A stretch of 64,000 bases of DNA from Paragordius varius (taxonomy: Eukaryota > Nematomorpha): the NCBI GenBank assembly GCA_964247055.1, contig OZ176058.1, positions 496,001-560,000 on the forward strand. The letters are read 5' to 3'. Made by a program: the position numbers and the translations under genes. The notes beneath the pieces were generated by a model, which saw only the letters and a list, made by a program, of their open reading frames with translations, searched no databases and was not told the origin of the DNA. This document shows positions 48,675 through 61,868 of the stretch, piece after piece. Every line of letters begins with the position of its first letter. The stretch's first letter is position 1.

Positions 48675-49030
48675 TATTATTAAAATTTATAGAAAAATTA
48701 CACTTTGGCGTAATGGTAACCAAAGGATTTAAAATTATTGGTTGTTTTGTATTTTATTAGAATTTAATATAATTTTCTTATATATATGAATACATTTTAA
48801 GAAGGTAATTTTAATATCATGTCATCGTATATTATTATAAAAAAATAATTTATTCCCCCTTGACTTCTTTTAATTATTGTTAAAACATTTATTACCTATA
48901 ATTTGTTAGCTTTTATAGGCCATCTATTTTATTTCTAGTGCTTTTTGTACGGTTGTGTGTTATGTAAAAAACAAATTGACATTATTTTTGCCAACAAGTA
49001 TTAAATAAAATACCATTAATTCGAAACAAT

Positions 49031-49204
49031 TTACAGTATGAGTATATAGTATTCATTGCTAGAAAGTTTTAAATTATTGCTAAATAGCACATGCAACAAA
49101 GAGAATTATTATTAACTTATGGTTATTTTTTCACTTTTTACTTTATTATTAGCCAATAATAATTTTCTTTGCTGGATTTTTGGCAATAATTATCAACTTT
49201 CTAG

Positions 49205-49254
<50 letters not shown>

Positions 49255-49634
49255 TTTACAATTCAAATTCACACTTGATCAATTCAAAATCACCCTCGAA
49301 CAATTCAAATTCAGCCTTGAACTATTCAAATTCACCCTCGAAAAATTCAAATTTACCCTTGAACTATTCAAATTTACCCTAAACAATGCGAATTCACCCT
49401 TCAACAATACAAATTCACCCTAAAAATAAATTATCTGTTTTCGGGCAGCTAATATAACTCTTTATTAATACGAAATATATTTTTATGGCTTAGTTTATTA
49501 TTTTTTCAGTATTAATATAATTACAAACAAAACTTCACCTTTAAAAAATATAAAAAAATAAGGGCAATATTTAATTTTAAAAAACACATATTTTATTTTA
49601 GGGTGATTTAAATTGTTTAAGGGTGAATTTACAC
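49031..49634. mobile_element. MITE-C copy joined through (TA)n to a MITE-B copy
   Basis: MITE-C (49031 to about 49205) begins ACAGTATGAGTATATAG; its right end dissolves into (TA)n at 49207-49250. MITE-B follows (49250-49634), with about seven left-arm units and two right-arm units. Both are absent from duplication unit 2. Confidence 0.78.
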
Positions 49635-50344
49635 ATAATTTATTTTAAATAAGGGTACACAGTAATTTCGCGTGTTGATTTAATAATTTTTGTTAAATAA
49701 TCTGATTTTAGATGATAATAAATCTTCTAATTTATCTTAAATTTTTGATTGAACTCCAAATATTTAAGTTTCAAAAATTTTTTTATTGCAGTTTTGAGTA
49801 CCCAACCAAGCGTGTTGAATACCCTTGCTCTAAATAAAAAAATATCGTTTAACAATTATAAAACAAAACAATGGATATGAATTTGATTAAAATTATATTT
49901 ATTTTATATTATAATGTTTTAGGCGATTATTAAAGATAAATACAAAGTAATTAAAATATCGTATTTAACAGATATTCTTATGTCATTTGTTTAAAGTTTT
50001 AGGTATAAAATACTAAATACAAAAAATTTGGCAAACCAAAAAGATGAGATGTATTTAAGAAATTAAGGTTTAAAAATATTATTGACTTAAAACATTATTC
50101 ATTTTTTATTGTAATAGAATAGAAAATGCAACTAATGATTGGGAAATGTTAATCAAAAAGTTGAAACTTAACAGTAAATTGGTGATTCGTGGTAGAATTT
50201 TATGTTTATCGCTACAATAGAAATTTTGCATTGACAAATGAAATAGTTTAAATTATATTACATTAAATAAGAATACAAAATTTTTTTACTGTAATCATTC
50301 AGGGTGTACAATCCTCTATCTATTATTTATTTTATTAATTTTTG

Positions 50345-50387
<43 letters not shown>

Positions 50388-50488
50388 ATATTGCATTATA
50401 AATTTTTATCAATATTATCATATTATAATTTTGGAAATGTATAAAAAATCTTTTATCTGTACATTTTGTAGTTTATTGTTTTCGTAAA

Positions 50489-50719
50489 TATACCATTTAC
50501 AATTCAAATTGACCCTTGAACAATTCAAATTGACCCTAATATATATTATGTGTTTGTCGGGCTAATATTATATGCACCATTAATAAGAAATTTATCTTTA
50601 CGTCATATTTATAAGGTATTTTAATTTTATAAAACACATAATTTATATTAGGGTAATTTAAAGTGATCGAGGGGAATTTGAATTGTTCAAGGGTGAATTT
50701 GTAAAACTGTAAATGGTAT
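50489..50719. mobile_element. MITE-B copy, compact
   Basis: Clean ends ATACCATTTACAATTCAAAT and ACTGTAAATGGTAT. A MITE-A left-arm scrap follows at 50726-50800. (TA)n at about 50350-50385. Confidence 0.8.
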
Positions 50720-51070
50720 ATAAGTACAGTTAAAATTGAAATAATTTGACAAGACATGACAACCAAAAGACGCAATTTTTTAATATAGCCCATCATTTTG
50801 GAAAATAGGGAAATAAGAAAAATATTAATGAGCCTTAAAAATGAATGTCTAGTAAAAAAAATATTTAATCAGTTTATACGTATTGGCTTTATTTTAATAT
50901 TTATTTTTGGTATGGTAGAGTATTCATATTTTTACAATTCAAAAACTTGTCCAAATAAATAAAAGAACATATATGTAGGACTTATATATGTTATCATTAT
51001 AGAATCAAAGATAATGGATTATAGATTAATTGATCGTAATTTTAGTTTTTTTGTTTTTTAAAAAGCAGAA

Positions 51071-52195
51071 TTAGTTTGATCTTCGCCGAGTATGTTCTGA
51101 TATTTCATTTCCGTAACATGGAGTCCTCTCTAAATTGCCAAGTAATGTATCCGTGTAACATATATGATCTATTCTGACACGCAAAGGTCGGGTAAAAATT
51201 GGTCCATCTATAAATTATATGCAAAAACGAGTTATTTAAAGAAAATTTACTGTAAAAACTGAAATTATACGGACAAAACGTAAAAATATAAAGTCAAATA
51301 TTTTTTTCTAAAAGTCAATCACACATTTTTTTAGATTTGAATTTTTCTCATATAATTGATTTATTTTCAATTGTAAAATATAGAATTGATTGTTTTAGTA
51401 ATGTATATATCTCTATTTTACACTTTGTTGTTTAAAACAATGAGTTTTAATCAAAAAAAATCAAGATGTATAAAGTATGGATGTCTTTTAGAAAAAAATA
51501 TTTGTCTTTATATTATTAGATTTTGTCCGTATAATTTCAAGTTTAACTGTATTTATTTAAAGCAAATTTTTATCAATTTATAGATAATTATACAATTAAA
51601 CCCAATTATTTAAGTATTAAAAAAAATACACTACGATTTGACTTATACAATTTAATAGAATGTAAAAGTCCGATTATAAAATAGCCATCCTTTTAAGCAA
51701 AGTTTAAAAATAGGAATTCTCTGGACTTTCAGGTCTATTATACAACTTTGATTTTTTTTCTTTTTTGGAAAATCATTATAAACTCCAAAATGTTTTAGGT
51801 TAGCAATTTCTAAAAACAGCCTTATAATATATATTAAGAGGGACAAAGAATATCTTAAAATATATAATTAAATTACCATTTGTTTAAAGTAATTTTTGTA
51901 ACAAATATCGATTTTCAAAAGATTTTATCATAGAAAGTAAATAATTTAATTAATATATTATCTGAAACAGAAATAATTAACAGGTATATAAATATTCTTT
52001 TCCACATCTTAAAATATATGAAAAAAAAGGTAGACTAAAAAATCAAATACTGATTTTTTATGAACTTTCTAGCTCCAGACTGTATCGAGTTAAAAATAGT
52101 ACCACATAAAAACTTACCTGGTTAAATAATTTAATAAATGGATTTTTACCATGGTATAAATAGATTTCTTTATTTGGATAGGTTAATTTAGCCAT
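51071..52195 (-). CDS. Unrecognised gene, copy 1: first and last exon-like blocks
   Basis: Block A (52195-52118) reads MAKLTYPNKEIYLYHGKNPF...LFNQ (26 codons) and ends CAG/GTAAGT, a strong donor. Block C (51207-51071), after the acceptor TTTATAG, reads PIFTRPLRVRIDHICYTDTL..., includes TPCYGNEISEHTRRRSN and ends TAA. Both are conserved without gaps in the copy at 55342-56445, although the DNA between has many gaps. A ends in phase 0 and C needs one prior base, so at least one more exon must lie between or they are not directly joined; a conserved block at 51640-51720 (RIPIFKLCLKGW...) is a candidate but ends in a stop. I do not recognise the protein. Confidence 0.5.
51250..51549. mobile_element. 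MITE-A copy shared by both duplication units
   Basis: Ends CTGTAAAAACTGAAATTATA and ...TTTCAAGTTTAACTG. The equivalent copy in unit 2 is at 55487-55773, so the insertion came before the duplication. Confidence 0.82.
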
Positions 52196-52410
52196 CTTAA
52201 TATTAGTTGGCCATTAATATGTTAATGTACACTATAATATTAATATTCAATCGAAAAATATTGGTTAATTTGTTTATGAATTTTGAAAATAAAGAGAGAT
52301 AAAAATTAAACTTTTAATTTGATTAGATAATCGGGATTTATTTTTTTAAATTATTATATTATACTTTGAAAAAATTTGTTGGATATAAATATTATAGAGA
52401 AAATTATTTA

Positions 52411-52679
52411 CTGTATAAACCAAAATTATACTATGGACAAAACGTAAAAATATAAAAACAAATATTTTGTTAAGCCTACTTTTTCAAACCTTAATTTTTC
52501 TTACATAAACTACTTGATTCCACTTTAAAATGATATAAGAGAGTTTACATATCATTTTGCAACCCAAAATAATAAGTAATATTATAAATTATATTTGAAA
52601 AAATATGGTTGTTTTTTAGAAAAAATATTTGCGTTTATATTCTTACGTTTAGTTCATAGTATAATTCCAGTTGTTACTG
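52411..52679. mobile_element. MITE-A copy at the edge of duplication unit 1
   Basis: CTGTATAAACCAAAATTATA to ...TTCCAGTTGTTACTG, of the CTATGGAC subfamily. Homology with unit 2 stops exactly at its left end (unit 2 continues TTTGGATAGCTT). Confidence 0.8.
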
Positions 52680-53215
52680 TATTAACTTAATGCTAATCTT
52701 TTTTTCCATATTTAGATGTTAATTTTTGTTTTTTCATAATAACCATTTATTAATCTTACTGTATATTGTGTTTGAAACGACTTTGTTACATTTTTAGAGT
52801 TTGAAATGCAAAAAATTTATTTTTCATAAGCTATTATGTATTTTTATATATATGGCTGTTCGCGGGAAAAAATAAAAATGCAATCCTTTTAATATTTCAT
52901 AGTTTATAAAATATTTTAATTTAGAACTAATTTATCGAAGAATATAATTTGAATTTAAGTGTAATTACATTTAAAACGTAGCCAGATTTGACTGCTTTTT
53001 TTAAAAAAGTCCGCTTAGACCCGGTCAGACCATGGTCATTACCACTTTTTACTTAAGGTATCATGCGATATTGGAATGTGAAAATATGCTTAAAAGACAC
53101 TTGCGTTTCACGAATAATTTCAAGTTTTTTCTTAAAAGTTTGTATTATACATTTTTTTTATATTTATAATTTACAAATATATTCAATCAAACTATTACAA
53201 GAATTTTAATAAAGA
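52680..53215. other. Spacer between the two duplication units
   Basis: Mostly unique AT-rich DNA with one G+C-richer stretch near 53005-53040 (TCCGCTTAGACCCGGTCAGA). No frame or repeat recognised. Confidence 0.4.
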
Positions 53216-53774
53216 ATTGATTATGTTAGTCTTATATGTTTCTATTTTTCACTTTGGTATTTAAAACAATAAGTTATACAGATATATAAATATAGATTTA
53301 AAAAGTATGGTTGTCTTTTGAAAAAAAGATTATCTTCATATTTTCACATTTTATCCGTATATTCTATTTTTTTTATAATTATATAAAAATACGAAAATTG
53401 GAATTATACGGACAAAACGTGAAACATATATTTTTATCTCAAAGACAACCATACTTTTTTCTTCTTGATTTTGTAAAAATAATTCATTGTTTAAATTGCA
53501 AATTATTAAATTGATATGAATTTTATTATGATGTATTTACGATTGTAATTAATTGTTTTTTATTGGATAAATCAAGGTTTAAAAAAGTATGGTTGTCTTT
53601 TAGAAAAATGTATTTTTCAAATTGCAAATTATTAAATTAATTATATTATTATGTATTTACGATTGTAATTAATTGTTTTTTATAGGATAAATATAGATTT
53701 AAAAAATATGGTTGCCTTTTAAAAAAAATATTTGTCTTTATATTTTTACATTTTGTCCGTATAATTTTAATTTT
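53216..53774. mobile_element. MITE-A right half and a nested composite MITE-A
   Basis: A right half at 53216-53370 is followed by a composite (53391-53774) in which the centre and right arm are present twice (GATTGTAATTAATTGTTTTT near 53537 and 53660). A 67-codon frame here is a reading of the arms. Confidence 0.7.
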
Positions 53775-54696
53775 TATTGTATTATTAAAATTTATAGAAA
53801 AATTACACTTTGGCGTAATAACCAAAGGATTTAAAATTATTGGTTGTTTTGTATTTTATTAGAATTTAATATAATTAACTTATATTATAATACATTTTAA
53901 GGGTAATTTTAATATCACATAATTAATATTATTTTATAAGAAAATAATTTATTCTCCCTTGATTTCTTTTTATCTACTCTTTTAATTTTTATAATATATT
54001 AAACTATCTTAAATAGGCCATCTATTTTATTTCTAGCGTTTTTTGAACGGTTTTTTGTTATGTAAAAAACAAATTGACATTATTTTTGCCAACAAGTATT
54101 AAATAAAATACCATTAAATTAATAAATATGACTCTAAAATAAAAAATGTCTTTAGTATCCAAATTTATAAACAATATATATATATATATATATGAGATTA
54201 AATTTTTAAACTTATTTCTTTTATAAGAAAAATATTAACAAATTATTTTTTATGTTTTAGGCGCTATCTAAGATATAAATGCAAATTGATGTTAAATATT
54301 ATAGTAAAAACAAAAATCCTGATATGATCTTAAAACCTCATATACTTAATAATAAATATCTAATAAACACATAAATTGTTCGAGGGTAAATTTCAAGTAT
54401 TAGGTTTAAAATTATGATTGTTTTAAAACATTATTTCTTATATTTAGTGCGTATAATTTCATTTTTTACTGTAATAAGTCAAAAATAATACTAATGCTGA
54501 AATGTTAATTTAGAGTCAAAATAACAGCAAAATCTAATCTCTGTTAAAGATATATTATTTTATAATGAATAAGAGATAAATTTATACCGATAAATAATTG
54601 CTTAAAATTATTTATGCATTTTATAAATTAAATAAATTTTTTCTATTATTCACACTGTGCTATACTCTATCTATTATTTTTAAATATTATAATTAT

Positions 54697-55018
54697 ATAA
54701 ACCATTTACAGTTAAAATTTACCCTTGAATAATTCAAATTCACCCTTGAAAAATTCGAATTCACCCCTGAACAATTCAAATTCACCCTTGAACAATTCAA
54801 ATTCACCCCTGAACAATTCGAATTCACCCTAAAATAAATTAGATGTTTATTAATATTAAAAATTACCTTTATTCTATAATATTTGTAAAAATATTAAATT
54901 GTTAAAAATCAATTTGATTTTTAAAAAATTATTAACTATGTCGTAAAAATATGTTTCTTATGATGAGTTATAATATCCCGAAAACACACAAATTATTTTT
55001 AGGGTGAATTTGGATTGA
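54697..55018. mobile_element. MITE-B copy
   Basis: Starts AACCATTTACAGTTAAAATT; about six left-arm units. The right arm is cut after one unit. An isolated arm scrap lies at about 54376-54400. It is at a different point from the MITE-B of unit 1 (50489), so the two insertions look independent. Confidence 0.75.
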
Positions 55019-55341
55019 TCATAAAATAAATATTTTATCTGTACATTTTGTAGTCAAAATTTATGTTTTCCTAAATATAGATAATCAAGACATAAAAACC
55101 AGAAGACTTAATTCTTCTGAAAAATGTATAATCTGTTTATACGTATTGGCTTTATTTTAATATTTATTTATAGTATGGTATAGTATTCATATTTTTACAT
55201 TTCAAAAACTTTGCCAAATGAATATAAATCATACATGTCAGTATCTTATACATAATTTTTATGTTTTATTGTAAATGGATTATAGATTATTATGATCGTA
55301 ATTTTGGTTTTTTCGTTAAACTTTTTTAAAAAAAAACAGTA

Positions 55342-56445
55342 TTAGTTTGATCTTCGCCGAGTATTTTCTGATATTTCATTCCCGTAACATGGGGTTTGCT
55401 CTAAATAACCAAGTAATGTATCCGTGTAACATATATGATCTATTCTGACACGGATAGGTCGGGTAAAAATTGGTTCAACTATAAATCAGAAAAAATTATA
55501 TGGACAAAACGTGAAAATATAAAGACAAATATTTTTATCTAAAAGACAAATCATACATTGTTAGATTTAAATTTTTCTCATATAATTGATTTATTTACAA
55601 TTATATAATATATAATTGATTGTGTTACCAATATACATCTATATTTTTTATACATTGTTGTTTAAAACAATCACTTATAATCAAAAAAATCAAAATGTAA
55701 AAGGTATGGATGTCTTTTAGAAAAAAATATTTATCTTTTTTAGATTTTGTCCGTATAATTTCAATTTTTACTGTATTTGTGAAAAGCAAATTTATATCAG
55801 TTTTAGATAATTATACAATTAAACCCAATTATTCAAGTATTGAAAAAAATACACTATGATATGACTTATACAATTTAATAGAATGTAAAAGTCCGACTTT
55901 AGAATAGACATCCTTTTAAGCAAAGTTTAAAAATAGGAATTCTCTGGACTTTCAGTCTATTATTCAACTTTCGTAGGATTTTTTATTCTTTTTTATATTT
56001 TTTTGGAAAATCACTATAAACTATAAAATGTTTTTGGTTAGCATATTCTAAAAACAATCATAAAATAATTTTATCAACAATAAATATATATTAAGAGGTA
56101 CAAATTATACCTTAAAATATATAATTAAATTACAATTTGTTTTAAAAAATAAAATTTATAATAATTAATTTAGAAAAAATTTTATCATACATAGTAAACA
56201 ATTTAATTACCTGAAACAGAAATAATTAACAGATATATAAATATACTTTTCCACATCTCAAAATATATGAAAAAAAAGGTAGACTAAAAAATCAAATAAC
56301 TGATTTTTTATGAACTTCTTAGCTCCAGACTGTATCGAGTTAAAAATAGTACCACATAAAAACTTACCTGGTTAAATAATTTAATAAAGGGATTTTTACC
56401 ATGGTATAAATAGATTTCTTAATTTAGATAGGTTAATTTAGCCAT
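55342..56445 (-). pseudogene. Unrecognised gene, copy 2, probably broken
   Basis: Block A' (56445-56368) matches copy 1 but has CCA to CTA and an AAA to TAA stop at the ninth codon. Block C' (55478-55342) stays open: PIFTRPIRVRIDHICYTDTL, then TPCYGNEISENTRRRSN and TAA, at the same 137-base length as in copy 1. About eleven substitutions separate the two C blocks, several of them synonymous, with no gaps. Either this copy is a recent pseudogene or block A is not its true start. Confidence 0.45.
55487..55773. mobile_element. MITE-A copy, unit 2 counterpart of 51250-51549
   Basis: The left end is worn (CAGAAAAAATTATATGGAC); the right end TTTCAATTTTTACTG is clean. Confidence 0.8.
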
Positions 56446-56652
56446 CTTAATATTAGTTGGCCATTAATATGTTAAAGTACACTATAATATTAATATTCAA
56501 TCGTTTATTTATGAATTTTAAAAATAAAGAGAGATAAAAAATAGACTAATTTTAAACATCAGATAATCAAGAATTACTTTTTACTTTTTTTAATTAATAA
56601 ATTATATTTTAAAAAAATTTGTTGGATATAAAAAATTTTAGAAAAAATTATT

Positions 56653-57361
56653 TGGATAGCTTAAATTTAATATTTTTAACATTATATTATTTACAGTATG
56701 ATATTATTGAATAATTATTTCTTAATGCTATAATAAAAGTTTTGATTTAAAATTCCTTATTGTTAAATCAAGAAATTATTTATCACAATACAAATCCTCA
56801 ATTTTTTTTACATATATAGTTGGCTGATTTATTCCTTCTTGATTACTCTCATGCTCAATTTAATATTAAATTGTATAATATATGGATATAAATCTTTCAA
56901 CAATGCTCTATCTAATAAAATTGTATAATATATGGATATAAATCTTTCAACAATGTATATTAGTATAAAACAGCTATTAATTAATTTTTCAAACATTTTT
57001 TTTTTTCGATTTAAGTTAATGCCAAAAATATATAACCCAACAATATGTTATAGTAAATAACCATAGTATTATCGATAATATTTGTTTAAATTTCCAAGAT
57101 AACTTCCTTAAAAGTTTTTTATTTATAATATATCTATAAATATTTCTGAATAGTTTAAGTTTTATAACTAAATAAATAATTCCAATGTTATAAAATAAAA
57201 TTATTCCAAAATAAACCCTATTAATTGTTATGGTAAAAGTTGAATTAGTCAAAATAACCCTAAATTGAATTTTATAAAATAAGGATATAAATGTATGGTA
57301 GTTATATTCGTAAACAAGGATTCTAGTCCAATATCTATAAATATACACTAAATATTGCAAT
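56653..57361. other. AT-rich stretch with a short tandem duplication and a doubtful open frame
   Basis: A ~50 bp unit (ATTGTATAATATATGGATAT...CTTTCAACAATG) is present twice at about 56869-56955. A minus-strand frame of 114 codons at 57016-57360 is hydrophobic and rich in Ile, Tyr, Phe and Lys, as expected of AT-rich random sequence. I see no family match and no splice context. Confidence 0.35.
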
Positions 57362-57620
57362 TAGACAGGACGTAAAAATAAAAGACATTTTTTTTAAATA
57401 AAATGACATTCATACTTTTTTTAAAATTAAATTTTTTATAAATATGACTTATAGCTTTGGGTTGCGAAACGGGGATTATCTATGTAAAGTGGTTTTTAAC
57501 TTATATAATTACTTTTAATAATATTATAGAGTTTAATTTCAGTGTTTTAAAAGTATGGCTGTTTAAGGCATAAATTATTTGTCCTCAAGTTTTTACGTTT
57601 TATCCGTATAATTTTAATAA
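57362..57620. mobile_element. MITE-A copy, decayed
   Basis: Left arm ACAGGACGTAAAAATAAAAG and right arm TTTTTACGTTTTATCCGTAT still pair; both termini are lost. Confidence 0.6.
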
Positions 57621-58945
57621 TTAATATTTATTAACTATTAACTAAACATAGAATAATGTTATAAAACTTAAATTTAAAATAAATATGCCAAAACGTAATA
57701 AATAGAAGTCATATAAATGTGTATAACCATAAAAATCATAAAAATATCAAAATTTTTTCGAATATAACTTAACGTTTTGGGTTTCTCTAAATGGAATAAA
57801 TATTTGGGATACTAAAATATTAAATTTAAAATTGTATTAAAATATTTATGAGGTAAAAATCCAGTTTTAAAAATATTTGGTTGATTCTTTTTGAATTGTT
57901 TTTTAATTTTTTAGGTTGTGTTAGAATAATTATAATTTTTACTTATTAATTATTATAATTTAAAATCGATAAAAATTTTGAAGAAATATTATTAATATGT
58001 AAATTAAATGGCTAAATAATTAGTTATTATATTAAAAATTAATTATATAAATATTAATAAACATTTTAATTAAATTAATTTTAATTAAAATATATATATA
58101 TAAATAAATAATAATAATAATATAAATTATATAAATAATATTTTTTTAGGTTTTTAGTTCAATCCAAATAATTTTATATTATGTTATCTATTTTTCCATT
58201 ATTTTTTAATAAAAAATAATTTTTTTATTGCAAATAAAAAATAAAATATACAGAAATAAATATTTGTTTTATATGTATTACGCATTCCTCAGTGCACACA
58301 TAAACACACAAAATATTTTTATCAATATTTTCATTATTTTTAAATGTTTTTTAATAAATATTTTTTCCACTATTGTGTGTATTGGTTAAAAACATATTTT
58401 TTTTAAATCAATCCCACAATATGATTTTGAGAAATATTTAAATTTAACAATAAAAAATATATATTTATTTTAAGGAAATTTTAATATTCCAGTGTAAGGT
58501 AATTTTTTATATATAAATTTAGTTTAAAATTATTTAGCATAAATTTGTTTTTGGATTTTATTAGGGATATATATTTAAATTTGTATCATACTGTAGTTTT
58601 ATAATTAACATTTGTAATTTTAACGAGTATATATTTTAAAGCTCTAATTTGAAATTTATGTTACATAGTTATGAATTTTTACAATTGAATACAGAATCAT
58701 TTCTGTGGTAAGGTTTTCCAATTTTTTTATTGGAAAATACGGTTTTTGGCATATTACATTTTTTGTAATCAAATAAACTGATTTCAATTCCCTTTTAATT
58801 TGTTGATTTCGCATTATTTTAAATTTACAGAGATAGCCTTAATATTTTATCAATATTGTAAAACTAAAAATATGATAGAAACAGCAAAATATTTCCGACT
58901 AAGACTGTTTGGATTATCGAAATTTACCTCCATTAGTTAAAAATA
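57621..58945. other. AT-rich stretch without recognisable content
   Basis: No exon-like block, no member of the three MITE families and no tandem unit stands out. Confidence 0.4.
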
Positions 58946-59227
58946 CAGTAAAGATTGAAATTATACGGATAAACCGTAAAATATAAAGACAAATATTTTT
59001 TCTAAAAGACAAGCCTATTTTTTCAAACCATATTTTATCTTACATAAACTACTTGATTAAACTTTAAAATGATATAATTGAGTGTATTAACAATTTACAT
59101 ATCAAGTCCCTATTTTCCACCCAAAAGAATAAGTGATATGAACAAATTGAAATTAAAAAATACGGGGTTGTTTTCCAGAAAAAAATATTTGTCTTAAGTT
59201 TTGTTCGTATAATTTCGATTTTTACTG
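58946..59227. mobile_element. MITE-A copy, full length
   Basis: CAGTAAAGATTGAAATTATA to ...TTTCGATTTTTACTG, TA-flanked. Confidence 0.85.
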
Positions 59228-59673
59228 TAAAATATGGTCGGATTTAAATTGGAATCGCGGTTTCTCAGAATAATTTTTAACGGTTTCATATTTTTTGTGT
59301 CGAAAAATCAAACTATTCCATAGGAAATTTCTAGTTAATTCAAATTTAATTAATATAAACTGTCAAAAGGTTATTTATTTCTTTTAAAATTATTTCTTAC
59401 TAGATTTAGTTAACTTATTTAAGCTCATTTGCCTAACGCGCATAAAAATATTGGCAAAAGCCCTAAATTTTTACATCCGAACTTTTTGTTTAATTTTTAT
59501 TAGAAATGCGTGAGCAAAAACGTAATGGTTTAATTTAAAAATATTTTTTTATTATAACCGCTCAGATTATAAAATATGCTACGTACATCAATCTTTGTTT
59601 TTAATAACCATCCAATCTTGCAATTATATATTATAAATTCTTTTTTGTTTTTGACATTCGATACCTCAAATTA

Positions 59674-59956
59674 CAGTAACAATTAAAATTATACAGACAA
59701 AATGTAAAAATATACAGACAAATATTTTCATCTAAAAGAACACCATACATTTTTCAAACTCCAATTTTTAAAATATAGCTCATTGTTTCAAATTGCAAAT
59801 TATAAAATTGCTATGCAATCAATTCTTTATATAACAAATGTAATTAAATAGCTTATATAGAAAAAATTAAGGTCTAAAAAAGTATGATTGTCTTTTAGAA
59901 AAAAATATTTGTCTTTATATTATTACGTTCTGTCCGTATAATTTCAGTTTTTACTG
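59674..59956. mobile_element. MITE-A copy, full length
   Basis: CAGTAACAATTAAAATTATA to ...TTTCAGTTTTTACTG, TA-flanked, followed at once by a short (TA)n. Confidence 0.85.
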
Positions 59957-60834
59957 TATATTATATATATATATTTTTGATTTTGACATTCGATAGAACT
60001 CAATTCCTCAAACTAAATCAAAATATTGAAATTTTTTCCAATCTTTAAATCATATTAATTGATAAATAATATTTCGAAATTCAGAATTATTTGTAAATAT
60101 GCGATTTCTTAGTTCGCAAAGGCTTGAGTATGTGAACCATTACTATAAAAATTAACTTTATCCAATAAACATAATTGATATCAATATGAAAGTAAAAATT
60201 AAATTTTAATTAAAAAAAGCTAAAAGATTTAATTCTTGTTTTATCATAATTTATTTGAAATAAAATAATAATTGGTTTTTGTCAAATCGCTGCGGATAAT
60301 ACCATATTTGAATCGTATAAATTCTCTTTATTCTTGTTTTTAAATACTGATATAATGTAATAAATTTAACATATATTTTGGTTTCAAAGATTTTAAGGCA
60401 TATATTTTGGTTATAAATTCATTCCTTATTTGTCTTACTATTTATGTGTGTAAAACTAAATTAACACCTAAACAATTAATCAATAATATATATATATATA
60501 TATATAATTAATATTTATCAAATTATAGTTACTGTATTCATATTATGTGTTTTATAACGGTTTAATGGTAAAATATTTATATTTGTATATTTTTTTATTT
60601 TTTTATTTTTCGAATAGCATTTGTATACTAAAAACGGAATTTTTTTTGTTTTATTAAATTATGGATTATTCAATAAATATTTTCTATTCAAATTGTAAAA
60701 TCATTTCCGAATTTTAGGAGTGAAGTATATATATATATATATATATATATATAATGATTAGTTTTTTCTTTTAGCATGGGGGTGTTAAAAAAGTTTTGAA
60801 AAAAATAATTAAAATAATTTTTTAACACTTCTAT

Positions 60835-60865
<31 letters not shown>

Positions 60866-60904
60866 TTTTATTATACAAATTGATACAGTCTAAAATGAAA
60901 AATA
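59957..60904. other. AT-rich stretch with three (TA)n runs
   Basis: (TA)n at about 60486-60506, 60729-60753 and 60836-60859. The last two flank a short inverted repeat (ATTAGTTTTTTC / TTAAAATAATTTTTTAAC region). No exons seen. Confidence 0.4.
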
Positions 60905-61512
60905 CAGTAAAAATTTGAAGATATACATTTTTATTAAAAAAACTAAAAGGAATATTTAATTAAAAAGACAGCCTTTTTAAACCTAATTTTTTATATGAAA
61001 CCCATCTTTTGGGTCTAATGATAAATAAACATGTAAATTGTTAACACACTCAATTATATATTTAAAAATTGTAATTAAACAGTGTAAGTGAGATAAATCA
61101 AGATTTAAAGTAAAAATTGAAATTATACGGACAAAACGTGAAAATATAAAGACAACTATTTTTTTTCAAAAAGGCATCCATATTTTTAATCTTGATTTTT
61201 TAGAATAACTCATTGTTTTAAACTACAAAGCATAATATGTAAAAATGTAAATTGTTAAAACAATCAACTATATATTTTACGATTGTAATAATTTAATGTT
61301 TTTTATAGGATGAATTAAGATTTAAAAAAGTATGGTTGCCTTTTAAAAAAAATTGTCTTTATATTTTTACGTTTTGTCGGTATAATTTCAATTTTACTGT
61401 AATTATTTAGTTTAAGCAAGAAATATCAAGTTTCATAAAAAAGTATATTGCTTTAAAATATTTGCCTTTAATTTTTACATTTATTCTGTACAATTGAAAT
61501 TTTTACTGTATC
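60905..61512. mobile_element. MITE-A left half, full copy and right fragment
   Basis: Left half 60905-61108, paired copy 61109-61399 (right end TTTCAATTTTACTG), right fragment 61440-61512. Confidence 0.75.
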
Positions 61513-61801
61513 ATAAAAACTTCTGAATTGTATTTCTCCTTTTTATACCATTTTAGAATATGGGTTAGTTTAATGACCATTCCCAAAACAACAATGATGC
61601 TTGGAATTTTTTCTTTTTTTCCAGAATAGATTTATACAAAATTGGAATGTTTAGTAAAAACATTTCTAACTATAATAATGATTAAAAAAAACCTTAAATT
61701 ATCATTTTTTGAACGAAACAAGTGCCTTTGCCTTTACTGCTTAATAAATGAATCAATCTATCAAAAAGAAAAGAGTGGCAATTAACTAACAATAATTATA
61801 T

Positions 61802-61868
61802 ATGACGACCGCATTTGAAAGTGCACTAAAAGCTTTTACACCTCACAACAACACGAATGGTTTGACAG
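61802..61868 (+). CDS. Candidate first coding exon of an unrecognised gene, partial
   Basis: ATG ... reads MTTAFESALKAFTPHNNTNG then LT, and ends ACAG/GTAATT. Base composition (many C and G in codon-like order) contrasts with the AT-rich surroundings. It ends in phase 1. The protein is not recognised. Downstream candidates are listed at 62399 and 63096; the phases do not yet join, so an exon is missing or the calls are wrong. Confidence 0.4.

Larger units (their letters stand above)
48513..52410. repeat. Segmental duplication, unit 1
   Basis: Matches 53216-56652 in the same orientation with many small gaps. Clear anchors: 48690-49020 to 53780-54120, 50870-51240 to 55120-55490, 51600-52330 to 55810-56545. 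Unit 1 has extra MITE-C and MITE-B insertions near 49030-49634. Confidence 0.85.
53216..56652. repeat. Segmental duplication, unit 2
   Basis: Counterpart of 48513-52410. It lacks the MITE-C/MITE-B pair of unit 1 but has extra MITE-A sequence at 53391-53774 and its own MITE-B at 54697-55018. Confidence 0.85.

Noticed and set aside
57016-57360. 114-codon hydrophobic open frame
   Set aside because: Composition is what AT-rich chance sequence gives; no motif, splice site or conservation supports it.
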